A stretch of DNA of 64,000 bases, taken from the NCBI RefSeq assembly GCF_015461835.1, contig NZ_JACOPX010000012.1, positions 7,768-71,767 of the forward strand, written 5' to 3'. The translations under genes and the position numbers were made by a program. The DNA is from Pseudomonas neuropathica (GTDB lineage: Bacteria > Pseudomonadota > Gammaproteobacteria > Pseudomonadales > Pseudomonadaceae). The first letter of the stretch is position 1, and the number at the start of each line of letters is the position of its first letter. Below the pieces are notes generated by a model, which was not told where the DNA came from, did no database searches, and saw nothing but the letters and a program-made list of their open reading frames with translations. Positions 26,048-35,519 of the stretch are shown here, one piece after another.

Positions 26048-26893
26048 GTGAAGGGATTGCAGCAGTTCCACTTTATCTCCGGCTTGCCGCGCTCAGGCTC
26101 CACCCTGCTTTCTGCGATTCTTTTGCAGAACCCGCGCTTTCACGCCGGCATGACCAGCCCGGTCGGATCGCTGTTCTCCAGTGTCCTCGAGCAATGCAGC
26201 GCAGGCAGCGAGTACGGTGCGGTGATCGACACCGACATGCGCCGTCGCCTGTTGCGTGGTCTGTTCGACTCCTACTATGCCGACAAGGCCGACAAACCGG
26301 TGGTGTTCGACACCAATCGGCAGTGGAGTTCGCGCCTTCCTGCGCTCAACGATCTGTTTCCGCGAGCCAAAGTCATCGCCTGCGTACGCAACGTCGCTTG
26401 GGTCATGGACAGTCTTGAACGCTTATACCGCGCCAATCCCTTTGAAAACACCAAGCTGTTTGGCGACGCCGTCGAGCGCAACACGGTGTACAGCCGCTGC
26501 GAAACCCTGGCTCAGCGCAATCGCCTGGTAGGTTTTGCCTGGGCTGCGCTCAAGGAAGCCTATTACGGCGAGCACGCCGACTCACTACTGATCATCGATT
26601 ACGACTTGTTGACCCAGGCGCCGGAACGCGTGCTGCGGCTGGTCTATGAATTTATCGGTGAACCCTGGTTCGAGCACGATTTCGAACATCTGGCCTATGA
26701 CGCGCCGGAGTTCGACCAAGGCCTTGGCCTGGCTGGCCTGCACAAGGTCAAACCGAAAGTGGCCTTGCAGTCACGGCGCACCATTCTGCCGCCCGACCTG
26801 TTCAAGCAATACGCTGATTTGTCCTTTTGGCTCGATGGCTCAGCCAGCGCCGCCAATGTCATTCGTATGAAATCCGACGCCGCGATCAGTTGA
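26048..26893 (+). CDS. PAPS-dependent sulfotransferase family protein
   Basis: 281 residues. The 5'-phosphosulfate-binding loop is at the N-terminus (FISGLPRSGSTLLSAIL, residues about 9-25) and the 3'-phosphate motif follows (VIACVRNVAWVMDSLER, about 115-131). Such enzymes transfer sulfate from PAPS to hydroxyls of proteins, glycans or small molecules. GTG 26048 is the only start, since an in-frame TAG lies just upstream; AAGGA is 12 bases before it. The stop codon is buried in a strong terminator. A second sulfotransferase and an APS kinase are encoded downstream, which supports a PAPS-using modification function. Confidence 0.82.
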   Translation: MKGLQQFHFISGLPRSGSTLLSAILLQNPRFHAGMTSPVGSLFSSVLEQCSAGSEYGAVIDTDMRRRLLRGLFDSYYADKADKPVVFDTNRQWSSRLPALNDLFPRAKVIACVRNVAWVMDSLERLYRANPFENTKLFGDAVERNTVYSRCETLAQRNRLVGFAWAALKEAYYGEHADSLLIIDYDLLTQAPERVLRLVYEFIGEPWFEHDFEHLAYDAPEFDQGLGLAGLHKVKPKVALQSRRTILPPDLFKQYADLSFWLDGSASAANVIRMKSDAAIS

Positions 26894-26906
26894 TCGCGGC
26901 GTTTTT
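26878..26906 (+). terminator. Strong terminator overlapping the sulfotransferase stop codon
   Basis: CGCCGCGATCA (26878-26888) pairs perfectly with TGATCGCGGCG (26891-26901), followed by TTTTT. The TGA stop of the sulfotransferase is the first codon of the right arm. It separates that gene from the large repeat-protein gene 43 bases further on. Confidence 0.85.
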
Positions 26907-26949
26907 CATTGATGCCTTACGTACCTTCGTTCGAGTTCGGGTGAGCAAC

Positions 26950-29900
26950 ATGTGGTGGAGCATTTTTGGCGGTGCAAAAGTCAGGTCTCGGGCAACCGCA
27001 GGTCAGCGTTCGCTGGCCTCGCCGATGATCATGTCGCTGGAGCCGCGCATGTTGTTCGACGGCGCGGTGGCCGCCACCGTGGCCGATACCGCTGCGCAAG
27101 CCGACAGCCATGCACCCACCGCTGCCGATGCGGCCAAGGCGCCGGTAGCCGATCATCCCGTAGCGAGCAAAGACACCCACGGCCAGGCTGATGCCGCGCC
27201 GGCGGCCAGCCCGGTCGCGGTGCCCGGTCAGAGTGTGGTGTTCGTCGATTCGCGGGTGAAGGATGCCGACAGCCTGGTGCAAGGGATTGCTCCCGGCACG
27301 CAGGTAGTAAAACTCGACGCGACCAAGGACGGTTTGCAGCAGATCGCCGATTTTCTCGATCAACATCACGGCGTCAGCTCGGTGCAGATCATTGCCCACG
27401 GCAACGCCGGTGACTTGTGGCTGGGCAACAGTTATCTCTCGGCAGACAACGTCGCCCAGCGCAGCGCGGTCCTCGCCGAAATCGGCAAGGACATGAACGT
27501 TGGCGGCGACATCCTGATTTACGGCTGCTACACCGCCGAAGGTGATCGTGGCTTGAGTTTCGTCGACTCGCTGGCGCAGTTGACCGGACGTGATGTGGCC
27601 GCTTCGAACAATCGCACCGGAGTCGGCGGCGACTGGGATCTGGAGATCGCCACCGGCACCATCGAAAGCGCCAACGTGCTGTCGAGCAAAGCCATGAGCG
27701 AGTACCAGTGGGGCCTGGCCACCTGGACGGCGACCAACAACCTCAACTCGGGTGTCGGCTCCCTGCGCGCGGCGCTGGCTTCGGCGCAGAACGGCGACAT
27801 TGTCACGTTCAGTTCCGGCATGACCGTTCAGCTCACTTCGGAGCTGCTGATCAACAAGAACATCACCGTCGACGGCGACCTGAACAACGACGGCGTGGCC
27901 GACGTGACCCTCGATGGTCAGTACAAAACCCGCGTGGTGGAAGTCACCTCCGGCAGCACCGTGACCCTCGACGGCCTGGTGATCACCAAAGGTCTGGTGG
28001 CGGGCAACGGCGGTAATGGCGGCTCGGCGGCGGCGGGCGCCATGGGCGGCGGCATTTTCAACGCCGGCATTCTTACTCTGAACAACGTCACCGTGACCGC
28101 GAATGCCGCTTCCGGCGGTGGCGGCGGCGGGGGTGTGACCGGCGGTTATGTCGGCGGTGGCGGTGGCGGTGGCGCGGGTATCGGCGGCCAGACCGGTGGC
28201 CATGGTGGTTCTTCCGGCCCGGCCACCGGCACTTATGCCGGCGGCGCAGGCAGTGCCAATGCCGGCGGTTATGGCGGTGGTTATAGCCCGACCGACATGG
28301 GCGGCCGAGGCGGCACCAGCACCGGTGGCGTGGGCGGCAATGGCGGCAACGCCGGTGCCGGTTACAGTCATGGCGGCAATGGCGGTTCGGCGAGCAACGG
28401 CAGCCTGTCCATTGGCGGCGGCGGTGGCGGTTCCGGTTGGGACAAAGTCGGCGGTGTTGGCGGCAATGCGGCGGGCGGTATCTACAACGCTTCGAGCGGC
28501 ACCCTGAAAGTCATCGGCACCTCGGTCATCAGCAACAACATTGCTGCTGGCGGCGGCGGTGGTGGTGGCGGTGGTGTCGGCAGCAACGGTGCCGATGGCG
28601 GTGCCGGCGGTCGCGGCGTCGGGGCGATCTGGAACAACGGCGGTGTGGTGCTGATCACCGCGAGCAACTTCGCCGCGATCAGCGGCAACGGCGCCGCCAG
28701 CGGTGGCGGGGGTCTTTCCAACGGCGGTTCGACCGGCACGACGCCGAGCGCACTGGTGGGGATCTACAACAACGGCGGTACGCTCAACACCGCTTACGTG
28801 GAACCACCCACCGCCACCGTCGTGGTCGCCGATACCGCGCTGAGAATCGGCGAAACCTCGCTGGTGACCATCACCTTCAGTCGTGCGGTCAGCGGTTTCA
28901 CCAACGCCGACCTGACCATTGCCAACGGCACGCTGACCAGTGTTTCCAGCGCCGACGGCGGAATTACCTGGACGGCGACCTTCACGCCGACCAACAACAT
29001 TACCGACACCACCAACCTCATCACACTCGACAACACCGGGGTCACGGCCGTGTCCGACAGCGTGGCCGGTGTTGGTACCACCAACTCGAACAATTACGCG
29101 ATCGATACTCAGCGCCCGACCGCGACCATCGTCATGGCCGACACCGCGCTGAAAATTGGCGATACATCTCTGGTGACCATTACCTTCAGCGAAGCGGTAT
29201 CCGGTTTCACCAACGCCGACCTGACAATTGCCAATGGCACGCTGACCAACGTGTCCAGCGCTGACGGCGGCATCACCTGGACGGCGACCTTTACGCCGAG
29301 CAGCAGCATCAACGATGCCTCCAACCTGATTACCCTGGACAACACCGGCGTGGCGGATCTGGCCGGCAACGCCGGCAGCGGCACCACCGATTCGGCCAAT
29401 TATGTGGTCGACACCGTGCGACCGACAGCGACCATTGTCGTTGCCGACACCAATCTGGCGGCAGGCGAAACCTCTGTGGTGACCATCACCTTCAGCGAAG
29501 CGGTGAGCGGCTTCACCACCGCCGACCTGACGGTGGCCAACGGCACCTTGAGCGGACTGAGCAGCAGCGACGGCGGCATCACCTGGACCGCCACGCTGAC
29601 GCCAACCACGAGCGTCACCGACACCACCAACCTGATCACTCTGGACAATACCGGGGTCAATGACCTGTCCGGCAACGCCGGCACTGGCAGCACCAACTCC
29701 AACAACTACGCGATCGACACCGCACGACCGACGGCAACCATCGTGGTCGCCGACACTGCGCTGAAAATCGGCGAAACCTCGCTGGTGACCATCACCTTCA
29801 GTGAGGCTGTCAGCGGTTTCACCAACGCCGATCTGAGCATTGCCAACGGTACGTTGAGCGCAGTCAGCAGCGCTGATGGCGGCATCACCTGGACGGCCAC

Positions 29901-32900
29901 TTTCACGCCGACCAGCAGCATCACCGACGCCACCAACCTCATCACGCTGAATAACACCGGAGTCACCGATCTGGCGGGCAATACCGGCGTCGGCACCACC
30001 GATTCCAACAATTACGCGATCGACACCGTGCGGCCGACCGCCACCGTGGTGTTCGCGCAAAACACTTTGAAAATCGGCGATACCTCGCTGGTGACCATCA
30101 CCTTCAGCGAAGCGGTGAGCGGTTTCACCAACGCCGACCTGACCATCGCCAACGGCACCCTGACGGCGGTCAGCAGTGCGGACGGCGGGATTACCTGGAC
30201 GGCGACGTTTACACCGAGCGCGAACATCACCGATGCCACCAACCTGGTGACGCTGGACAACACCGGTGTCGCCGACCTCGCCGGCAACGCTGGCAGCGGC
30301 ACCACCGATTCGAACAATTACAGCATCGACACCCAGCGTCCGACCGCGACCATTGTGATGGCCGATCCTGCCCTGAGCGCCGGTGAAACCTCGCTGGTGA
30401 CCATTACCTTCAGCGAAGCGGTCAGCGGTTTCACCAACGCCGACCTCACCGTCCCCAACGGCACACTCACGGCGGTCAGCAGCGCGGATGGCGGCATCAC
30501 CTGGACAGCGACATTCACGCCGACGGTGGGGGTCAACGACACCAGCAATATCATCACCCTGGCCAACACCGGGATCGCTGACCTGGCCGGGAACGCCGGC
30601 ACGGGCACGACCAACTCGGGCAACTTCACCATCAACACCGTGGCACCGACCGCGACCATCGTCGTCGCTGACAACAGCCTGACGATTGGTGAGACGACGA
30701 CGGTGACCATCACCTTCAGCGAAGCCGTCACCGGTTTCAACAATGCCGACCTGACCATCGCGAACGGGACACTCACTGCGGTGAGCAGCAGCGACGGCGG
30801 CATCACCTGGACGGCGACGTTCACGCCAACCAGCAACATCACCGACGCCTCCAACTTGATCACCCTCGACAACAGCGGCGTGCAAAACGCCTCCGGCAAC
30901 GCGGGCAATGGCACCACCAACTCCAACAACTACGCCATCGACACCCAACGCCCAACGGCAACCATTGCACTCGCCGACTCGGCACTGGGCGTCGGCCAGA
31001 CCACCACCGTGACCATCACCTTCAGCGAGGCGGTCAGCGGTTTGACTCTGGCCGATCTGACTGTGGCCAACGGCACGCTCTCCGGATTGAGTACGTCGGA
31101 CAACATCACCTACACGGCGACGTTTACGCCGTCGGCGGGCATCACCGACACCAGCAACATCATCACCCTGGACAACACCGGCATCACTGACGTGGCGGGC
31201 AACACCGGCAGCGGCACCACCGACTCGGGCAACTATGTGATCGACAGCCAGCGCCCTACCGCCACCATCGTTATCAGTGATACCGACTTGCGCCCGGGCG
31301 AAACCGCGCTCGTCACAATTACCTTCAGCGAGGCGGTCACGGGCTTCGACAATTCCGACCTGAGCGTTGCCAACGGCACGCTGAGCAACGTCTCGTCGAG
31401 CGACGGCGGCATCACCTGGACCGCCACGTTTACCCCGACCATTGGCCTCAGCGATGCGACTAACCTGATCGTGCTGAATAACGCTGGCATCAGCGATCTG
31501 GCGGGCAATGCCGGTACCGGCACCACCAACTCGGCGAACTATGCGGTACAGACCGAAGTGCCGACGGCGACCATCGTCGTTGCGGACACCTCGCTCAAGG
31601 CCGGCGAAAGCTCGACGGTAACCATCACCTTCAGTGAAGCGGTCAGCGGTTTCAGCAACGCTGACCTGACCATCGCTAACGGCACCTTGAGCAATGTGGC
31701 CTCCAGCGACGGCGGCATTACCTGGACCGCTACGCTGACGCCGACCGCCAACATCACCGACACCAGCAACCTGATCACCCTCGACAACAGCGGCGTGACC
31801 AATGGCTCGGGCAACAGTGGCGTCGGCACCACCGACTCGAACAACTTCGCCATCGACACCGCACTGCCGACCGCTACCATTGTGGTCGCCGACACTCGCC
31901 TGGGCATCGGTGAAACCACCACGGTCACTATCACTTTCAGTGAAGCAGTCAGCGGTTTTGACCTGTCGGACATCAGTGTCGCCAACGGCACACTGGCGAA
32001 CCTGACCAGCAGCGATGGCGGCATCACCTGGACCGCCACGTTGACACCGACCGCCAACGTCAACGATGCAACCAACCTGATCATCGTCGACACCGCTGGT
32101 GTGCAGGATCTGGCTGGCAACCTTGGCGCCAGCATCGCCATTTCCAACAATTACGCGCTGGATGCGACCCGGCCAACCGTGGACATCGTAGTCGCCAATC
32201 CGCATCTGGGCATCGGCCAGACCACCACGGTGACCTTTACTTTCAGCGAGGCGGTGAGCAATTTCGACTTGTCCGACCTGAGCGTGACCAACGGTGATCT
32301 GAGCAACCTCAGCAGCAGTGATGGCGGCAAGACCTGGACCGCGACCTTCACGCCGACCGCCAACGTCAGCGATCCGAGCAACTTCATCGCACTGGACACC
32401 AGCAACGTCACGGATCTGGCCGGTAACGTCGGCAGCACGGTGGCGGTGTCGAACAACTACGCACTCGACAGCGAACGGCCCACGGCGACGGTGGTGATTG
32501 CCAATCCGAATCTCGGTCTCGGCCAGACCTCACAGGTAACCATCACCTTCAATGAGGCGGTCAGTGGTTTTGATCTGGCGGACATCAATGTCGGCAATGG
32601 CACCTTGTCCAACCTGAGCAGCAGCGACGGCGGCAAAACCTGGACCGCGACCCTGACGCCGAATGCCAACGTCAACAGCGCCAGCAATGCCATCAGCATC
32701 AACAGCGCCGGGGTCAGTGATCTGTCCGGCAACACTGGCAGCGGAATCAGCAGCTCTAACAACTACGCGATCAACACTGTGCCGCCAGTCGTTCCACCGG
32801 CGCAGCCCACTGCGCCCACCAGTGTGGTGATTCCCGATCCACTGATTCGCAGCAGTGATCCGGTGGTGGCACCACCGCCACCGAACGTGCCGTTGCAACC

Positions 32901-33366
32901 GATCATTTTCACCGCGCCGACCGGCGATCTCGGCTCCCCGCTGACCTTCGCGCCGCTGTTCGAGCAACGGGTGATCGGCAATGGCATCCGTCCGTTGGGC
33001 GATATCTTCATGAACCACGGTGCCCTCAGCCCGAGCTTCATCGCGCAGGTGTTCAGCAGCAGCGACAGCGGCGGTGATGGCTCCGGCCACGGCTTCCTCG
33101 GCTTCGGCGGGGGTGACGGCGGCGTGTTCGGCAGCAGCACACTGGCGAGCCTGTTCAACCAGAACAGCGGCGCCGAGCGCGATTCATTGAATGCGTTTGG
33201 CAGTCAGTCACTCAAGGCTGGCGACGTTTCTCAAGGCCTGCGCGGCGTGTTTGGCGCGCCGACACTGGGGCAGCAACTGCAAGAATTCAAAGACACCGAA
33301 CAACACCGGGTCGACAACCTGGCGGCAGCACTGCAACAGGTCGGCATCAGCGAAATATCGGCCTGA
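26950..33366 (+). CDS. Giant LEPR / DUF4347 / Ig-like repeat surface protein
   Basis: 2138 residues. Order: an N-terminus with no normal Sec signal but with the motif LEPRMLFDG (residues 30-38); a DUF4347 domain (about 94-250; VVFVDSRVKDADSL, IIAHGNAGDLWLG, ILIYGCYTAEG); a region with beta-helix and Gly-rich character (about 255-610, with runs like GGGGGGG); thirteen Ig-like repeats of about 102 residues (620-1944); a Pro-rich linker; and a Ser/Gly-rich C-terminus. No RTX nonapeptides are seen. ATG 26950 has GGTGA upstream; GTG 26941 is possible. A TolC-like gene follows 46 bases on. Probably a surface or secreted adhesin; export route unknown. Confidence 0.85.
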   Translation: MWWSIFGGAKVRSRATAGQRSLASPMIMSLEPRMLFDGAVAATVADTAAQADSHAPTAADAAKAPVADHPVASKDTHGQADAAPAASPVAVPGQSVVFVDSRVKDADSLVQGIAPGTQVVKLDATKDGLQQIADFLDQHHGVSSVQIIAHGNAGDLWLGNSYLSADNVAQRSAVLAEIGKDMNVGGDILIYGCYTAEGDRGLSFVDSLAQLTGRDVAASNNRTGVGGDWDLEIATGTIESANVLSSKAMSEYQWGLATWTATNNLNSGVGSLRAALASAQNGDIVTFSSGMTVQLTSELLINKNITVDGDLNNDGVADVTLDGQYKTRVVEVTSGSTVTLDGLVITKGLVAGNGGNGGSAAAGAMGGGIFNAGILTLNNVTVTANAASGGGGGGGVTGGYVGGGGGGGAGIGGQTGGHGGSSGPATGTYAGGAGSANAGGYGGGYSPTDMGGRGGTSTGGVGGNGGNAGAGYSHGGNGGSASNGSLSIGGGGGGSGWDKVGGVGGNAAGGIYNASSGTLKVIGTSVISNNIAAGGGGGGGGGVGSNGADGGAGGRGVGAIWNNGGVVLITASNFAAISGNGAASGGGGLSNGGSTGTTPSALVGIYNNGGTLNTAYVEPPTATVVVADTALRIGETSLVTITFSRAVSGFTNADLTIANGTLTSVSSADGGITWTATFTPTNNITDTTNLITLDNTGVTAVSDSVAGVGTTNSNNYAIDTQRPTATIVMADTALKIGDTSLVTITFSEAVSGFTNADLTIANGTLTNVSSADGGITWTATFTPSSSINDASNLITLDNTGVADLAGNAGSGTTDSANYVVDTVRPTATIVVADTNLAAGETSVVTITFSEAVSGFTTADLTVANGTLSGLSSSDGGITWTATLTPTTSVTDTTNLITLDNTGVNDLSGNAGTGSTNSNNYAIDTARPTATIVVADTALKIGETSLVTITFSEAVSGFTNADLSIANGTLSAVSSADGGITWTATFTPTSSITDATNLITLNNTGVTDLAGNTGVGTTDSNNYAIDTVRPTATVVFAQNTLKIGDTSLVTITFSEAVSGFTNADLTIANGTLTAVSSADGGITWTATFTPSANITDATNLVTLDNTGVADLAGNAGSGTTDSNNYSIDTQRPTATIVMADPALSAGETSLVTITFSEAVSGFTNADLTVPNGTLTAVSSADGGITWTATFTPTVGVNDTSNIITLANTGIADLAGNAGTGTTNSGNFTINTVAPTATIVVADNSLTIGETTTVTITFSEAVTGFNNADLTIANGTLTAVSSSDGGITWTATFTPTSNITDASNLITLDNSGVQNASGNAGNGTTNSNNYAIDTQRPTATIALADSALGVGQTTTVTITFSEAVSGLTLADLTVANGTLSGLSTSDNITYTATFTPSAGITDTSNIITLDNTGITDVAGNTGSGTTDSGNYVIDSQRPTATIVISDTDLRPGETALVTITFSEAVTGFDNSDLSVANGTLSNVSSSDGGITWTATFTPTIGLSDATNLIVLNNAGISDLAGNAGTGTTNSANYAVQTEVPTATIVVADTSLKAGESSTVTITFSEAVSGFSNADLTIANGTLSNVASSDGGITWTATLTPTANITDTSNLITLDNSGVTNGSGNSGVGTTDSNNFAIDTALPTATIVVADTRLGIGETTTVTITFSEAVSGFDLSDISVANGTLANLTSSDGGITWTATLTPTANVNDATNLIIVDTAGVQDLAGNLGASIAISNNYALDATRPTVDIVVANPHLGIGQTTTVTFTFSEAVSNFDLSDLSVTNGDLSNLSSSDGGKTWTATFTPTANVSDPSNFIALDTSNVTDLAGNVGSTVAVSNNYALDSERPTATVVIANPNLGLGQTSQVTITFNEAVSGFDLADINVGNGTLSNLSSSDGGKTWTATLTPNANVNSASNAISINSAGVSDLSGNTGSGISSSNNYAINTVPPVVPPAQPTAPTSVVIPDPLIRSSDPVVAPPPPNVPLQPIIFTAPTGDLGSPLTFAPLFEQRVIGNGIRPLGDIFMNHGALSPSFIAQVFSSSDSGGDGSGHGFLGFGGGDGGVFGSSTLASLFNQNSGAERDSLNAFGSQSLKAGDVSQGLRGVFGAPTLGQQLQEFKDTEQHRVDNLAAALQQVGISEISA
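28807..32781 (+). repeat. Array of 13 tandem 306-bp coding repeats
   Basis: Each unit encodes about 102 residues with the core PTATIVVADTALKIGETS, VTITFSEAVSGF, ADLTIANGTL, GGITWTATFTP and SNNYAIDT. Period is 306 bp with one unit a codon shorter (unit 8). Neighbouring units in the first half are more alike at DNA level than the last three, which diverge. The array is a bacterial Ig-like (Big) type and is prone to length change by recombination. Confidence 0.9.
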
Positions 33367-33412
33367 ACCAACCATTACTCAACACTGTGCGGGACCTAGG
33401 GGCGATCCAGGG

Positions 33413-34930
33413 ATGAAGAGAAGTCAGAAGTTGTTCGGCGCCAGCCTGCTGGCGCTGGCGATCAGCGGATGTGCAGTGACCAGTGAACCGATTGAGCGCA
33501 GCGTCAGTGAACAGCGTGCCAAAAGCGATCTGCAAGGCATGTACAGGGATCAGGAACCGTTGCGCGGTCCGTTGACGCTGCACCAGGCCATGGCCCGCGC
33601 CGTGAAGTACAACCTCGAAGGCCGCTTGAAGATCATGGAGGAAGCGCTGGCCAAGCGGCAGCTCGACCTCGCCAGTTTCGACATGCTGCCGCGCATGGCG
33701 CTGGACGCTGGCTACGTCGGGCGAAACAACGTCAACGCCTCCAGCAGCCAGAGCGTACGCACCGGCACCCAGTCTCTGGAACCGTCGACCTCGCAGGATC
33801 GTGACCGCGAAGTCGCCGACCTGACCATGGTCTGGAACGTCCTCGACTTCGGCGTCAGCTACATCAGCGCCAAGCAGCAGGGCGATCAGCGCCTGATCGT
33901 TCAGGAACGGCGCCGCAAGGTGATCAACACCATCGTTCAGGACGTGCGCTCGGCCTATTGGCGGGCGATGGCCGCTGAACGTTTGCTCAAGCAGATCGAC
34001 AGCCTGATGGCGCGAGTGCAGACCGCCCGCGACAACAGCCAGACCCTGAGCGATCAACGCATTGGTGATCCAGTGCAGTCGCTCGGTTACCAGCGCTCGC
34101 TGATCGAAGCCACCCGGCAACTGGAAGAACAACGCCGCGCCTTGTCACTGGCGAAAACCGAACTGGCGACGTTGATCAACTTGCCGCTGGGCACCCCGCT
34201 GACGCTGGCCACCGATGACGGTTATCAGATTCCCGAACTCAAGGTTGATCTGGCCAAACTCGAACAGGAAGCCCTGACCAGCCGCCCGGAACTGCGCGAA
34301 CAGGATTACCAGACGCGCATCAGCGCCGCTGAAACCCGCAAGGCCATGCTGCGCTTGCTGCCGGGCCTGGAGTTTTCCGCTGGCGGGCATTACGACAGCA
34401 ACTCCTTCCTTGTCGAGCAGGGCTGGGCCGACTATGGCGTGAAAGTCACCTGGAACCTGTTCAACGTGATCTCCGCTCCGGCGGCGATCAACGTCGCCAA
34501 GGCCGGCGAAGAAGTGGCCACTGCGCGGCGACAAGCAATGTCGATAGCGGTGCTCGCGCAACTGTATGTGGCGAATGCCAACTATCAAGAAGCCATGCGC
34601 CAGTTCAAGACCAACCAACAGTTGTCGGACATCGACGGGCAAATCGTCGGTCAATTGCGTAACCGTCATCAGGCGGCCGGGATTGGTGAACTGGAACTGA
34701 TTCAAGGCGAGCTGAACAACCTGCAAGCCGACTTGCGTCGCGATCTGTCGTACGCCGATCTGCGCAATGCCTACGGCCAGATCTTCGCCAGTGCCGGCCT
34801 CGATCCGCTGCCGGATCAGGTGCAGTCGACCGAAGTGCAGTCGATCGCCACCGCGCTGGCCAACCGCGAGTCGGCGTGGGCGTCGGGGGATATTTCGGTG
34901 CCGGTGGTGGCGCATGCCCCAGCGCAGTGA
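33413..34930 (+). CDS. TolC-family outer-membrane lipoprotein linked to the repeat protein
   Basis: 505 residues. Lipoprotein signal with lipobox LAISGC (cleavage before C20). The fold is outer-membrane-factor-like: LHQAMARAVKYNLEGRLKIMEE starts the first repeat, and the later TSRPELREQDYQTRISAAE matches the second. It resembles TolC-like proteins found beside large surface proteins rather than RND pump partners. ATG 33413 is used; the frame also reads into the upstream gene. Its end overlaps the APS-kinase gene by 17 bases. It is the likely outer-membrane channel for the giant repeat protein, with the M50/HlyD set as the inner part; that pairing is inferred. Confidence 0.82.
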   Translation: MKRSQKLFGASLLALAISGCAVTSEPIERSVSEQRAKSDLQGMYRDQEPLRGPLTLHQAMARAVKYNLEGRLKIMEEALAKRQLDLASFDMLPRMALDAGYVGRNNVNASSSQSVRTGTQSLEPSTSQDRDREVADLTMVWNVLDFGVSYISAKQQGDQRLIVQERRRKVINTIVQDVRSAYWRAMAAERLLKQIDSLMARVQTARDNSQTLSDQRIGDPVQSLGYQRSLIEATRQLEEQRRALSLAKTELATLINLPLGTPLTLATDDGYQIPELKVDLAKLEQEALTSRPELREQDYQTRISAAETRKAMLRLLPGLEFSAGGHYDSNSFLVEQGWADYGVKVTWNLFNVISAPAAINVAKAGEEVATARRQAMSIAVLAQLYVANANYQEAMRQFKTNQQLSDIDGQIVGQLRNRHQAAGIGELELIQGELNNLQADLRRDLSYADLRNAYGQIFASAGLDPLPDQVQSTEVQSIATALANRESAWASGDISVPVVAHAPAQ

Positions 34931-35519
34931 TGTGCTGGCGCCCGTTGCCAGCATCTGCCGCACTCAACGCGAGGCCCGCAATGGTCATCGGGGTGCGGCG
35001 ATCCTGCTGACCGGTTTGCCGGCGGCAGGCAAGTCGACATTGGCGCAAGCGCTGCAGGCCACCCTGTTCGGGGATGGCCGGCAAAGCGTGGTGCTCGATG
35101 GCGACACTTTGCGTACCGGGCTCAACCGGGATTTGGGCTTCAGCGATGCCGATCGCCAGGAAAACATTCGCCGCGCCAGCGAACTCGCGGCGCTGCTGGT
35201 GGACAACGGCCAGATCGTGATTCTGGCGATGATTGCGCCGTTGGCCGAGCTGCGTGAGGTGTTTGCGCAACGCTTGGGGGACGACTATCGCGAAGTCTGG
35301 TGCAGCGCTTCGCTGGCGGTGTGCGAGCAGCGTGATCCGAAAGGGCATTACGCCCGCGCCCGACGCGGCGACCTGCCCGGGTTTACCGGCATTTCTGCGC
35401 CCTACGAGCCACCGGCGCAACCGTCATTGGTGCTCGACACTGGCGCACAATCGGTCGATGCCTGCCTCGATCGGCTGCTGACCTGGCTCGGCGAGTGTTC
35501 GGTGTTGCCCAAGACATGA
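34914..35519 (+). CDS. cysC: Adenylylsulfate (APS) kinase
   Basis: 201 residues; phosphorylates APS to PAPS, the sulfate donor for sulfotransferases. Walker A GLPAAGKST, the APS-binding stretch DGDTLRTGLNRDLGFS then ADRQENIRR, and the lid motif DPKGHYARARRGDLPGFTGI with YEPP are all present. In most gamma-proteobacteria cysC belongs to cysDNC; here it stands alone among surface-modification genes and overlaps the TolC-like gene by 17 bases and the hydroxylase gene by 4 (ATGA). This context argues for PAPS supply to the two local sulfotransferases rather than for assimilation. Confidence 0.9.
   Translation: MPQRSDVLAPVASICRTQREARNGHRGAAILLTGLPAAGKSTLAQALQATLFGDGRQSVVLDGDTLRTGLNRDLGFSDADRQENIRRASELAALLVDNGQIVILAMIAPLAELREVFAQRLGDDYREVWCSASLAVCEQRDPKGHYARARRGDLPGFTGISAPYEPPAQPSLVLDTGAQSVDACLDRLLTWLGECSVLPKT

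Noticed and set aside
26917..32205. A 1762-codon open frame antisense to the giant repeat gene
   Set aside because: It is a by-product of the GC-rich 306-bp repeats; the plus strand has recognisable DUF4347 and Ig-like domains, and the antisense product is His/Arg/Gln-rich without any known fold.
28807..32781. A CRISPR-like or non-coding tandem array
   Set aside because: The 306-bp repeats are coding throughout, keep one reading frame and have no spacers.
34767..34913. A longer N-terminus for the APS kinase
   Set aside because: It would read 49 codons inside the TolC-like gene in another frame and is rich in Arg/Ser; the kinase fold begins shortly after ATG 34914.
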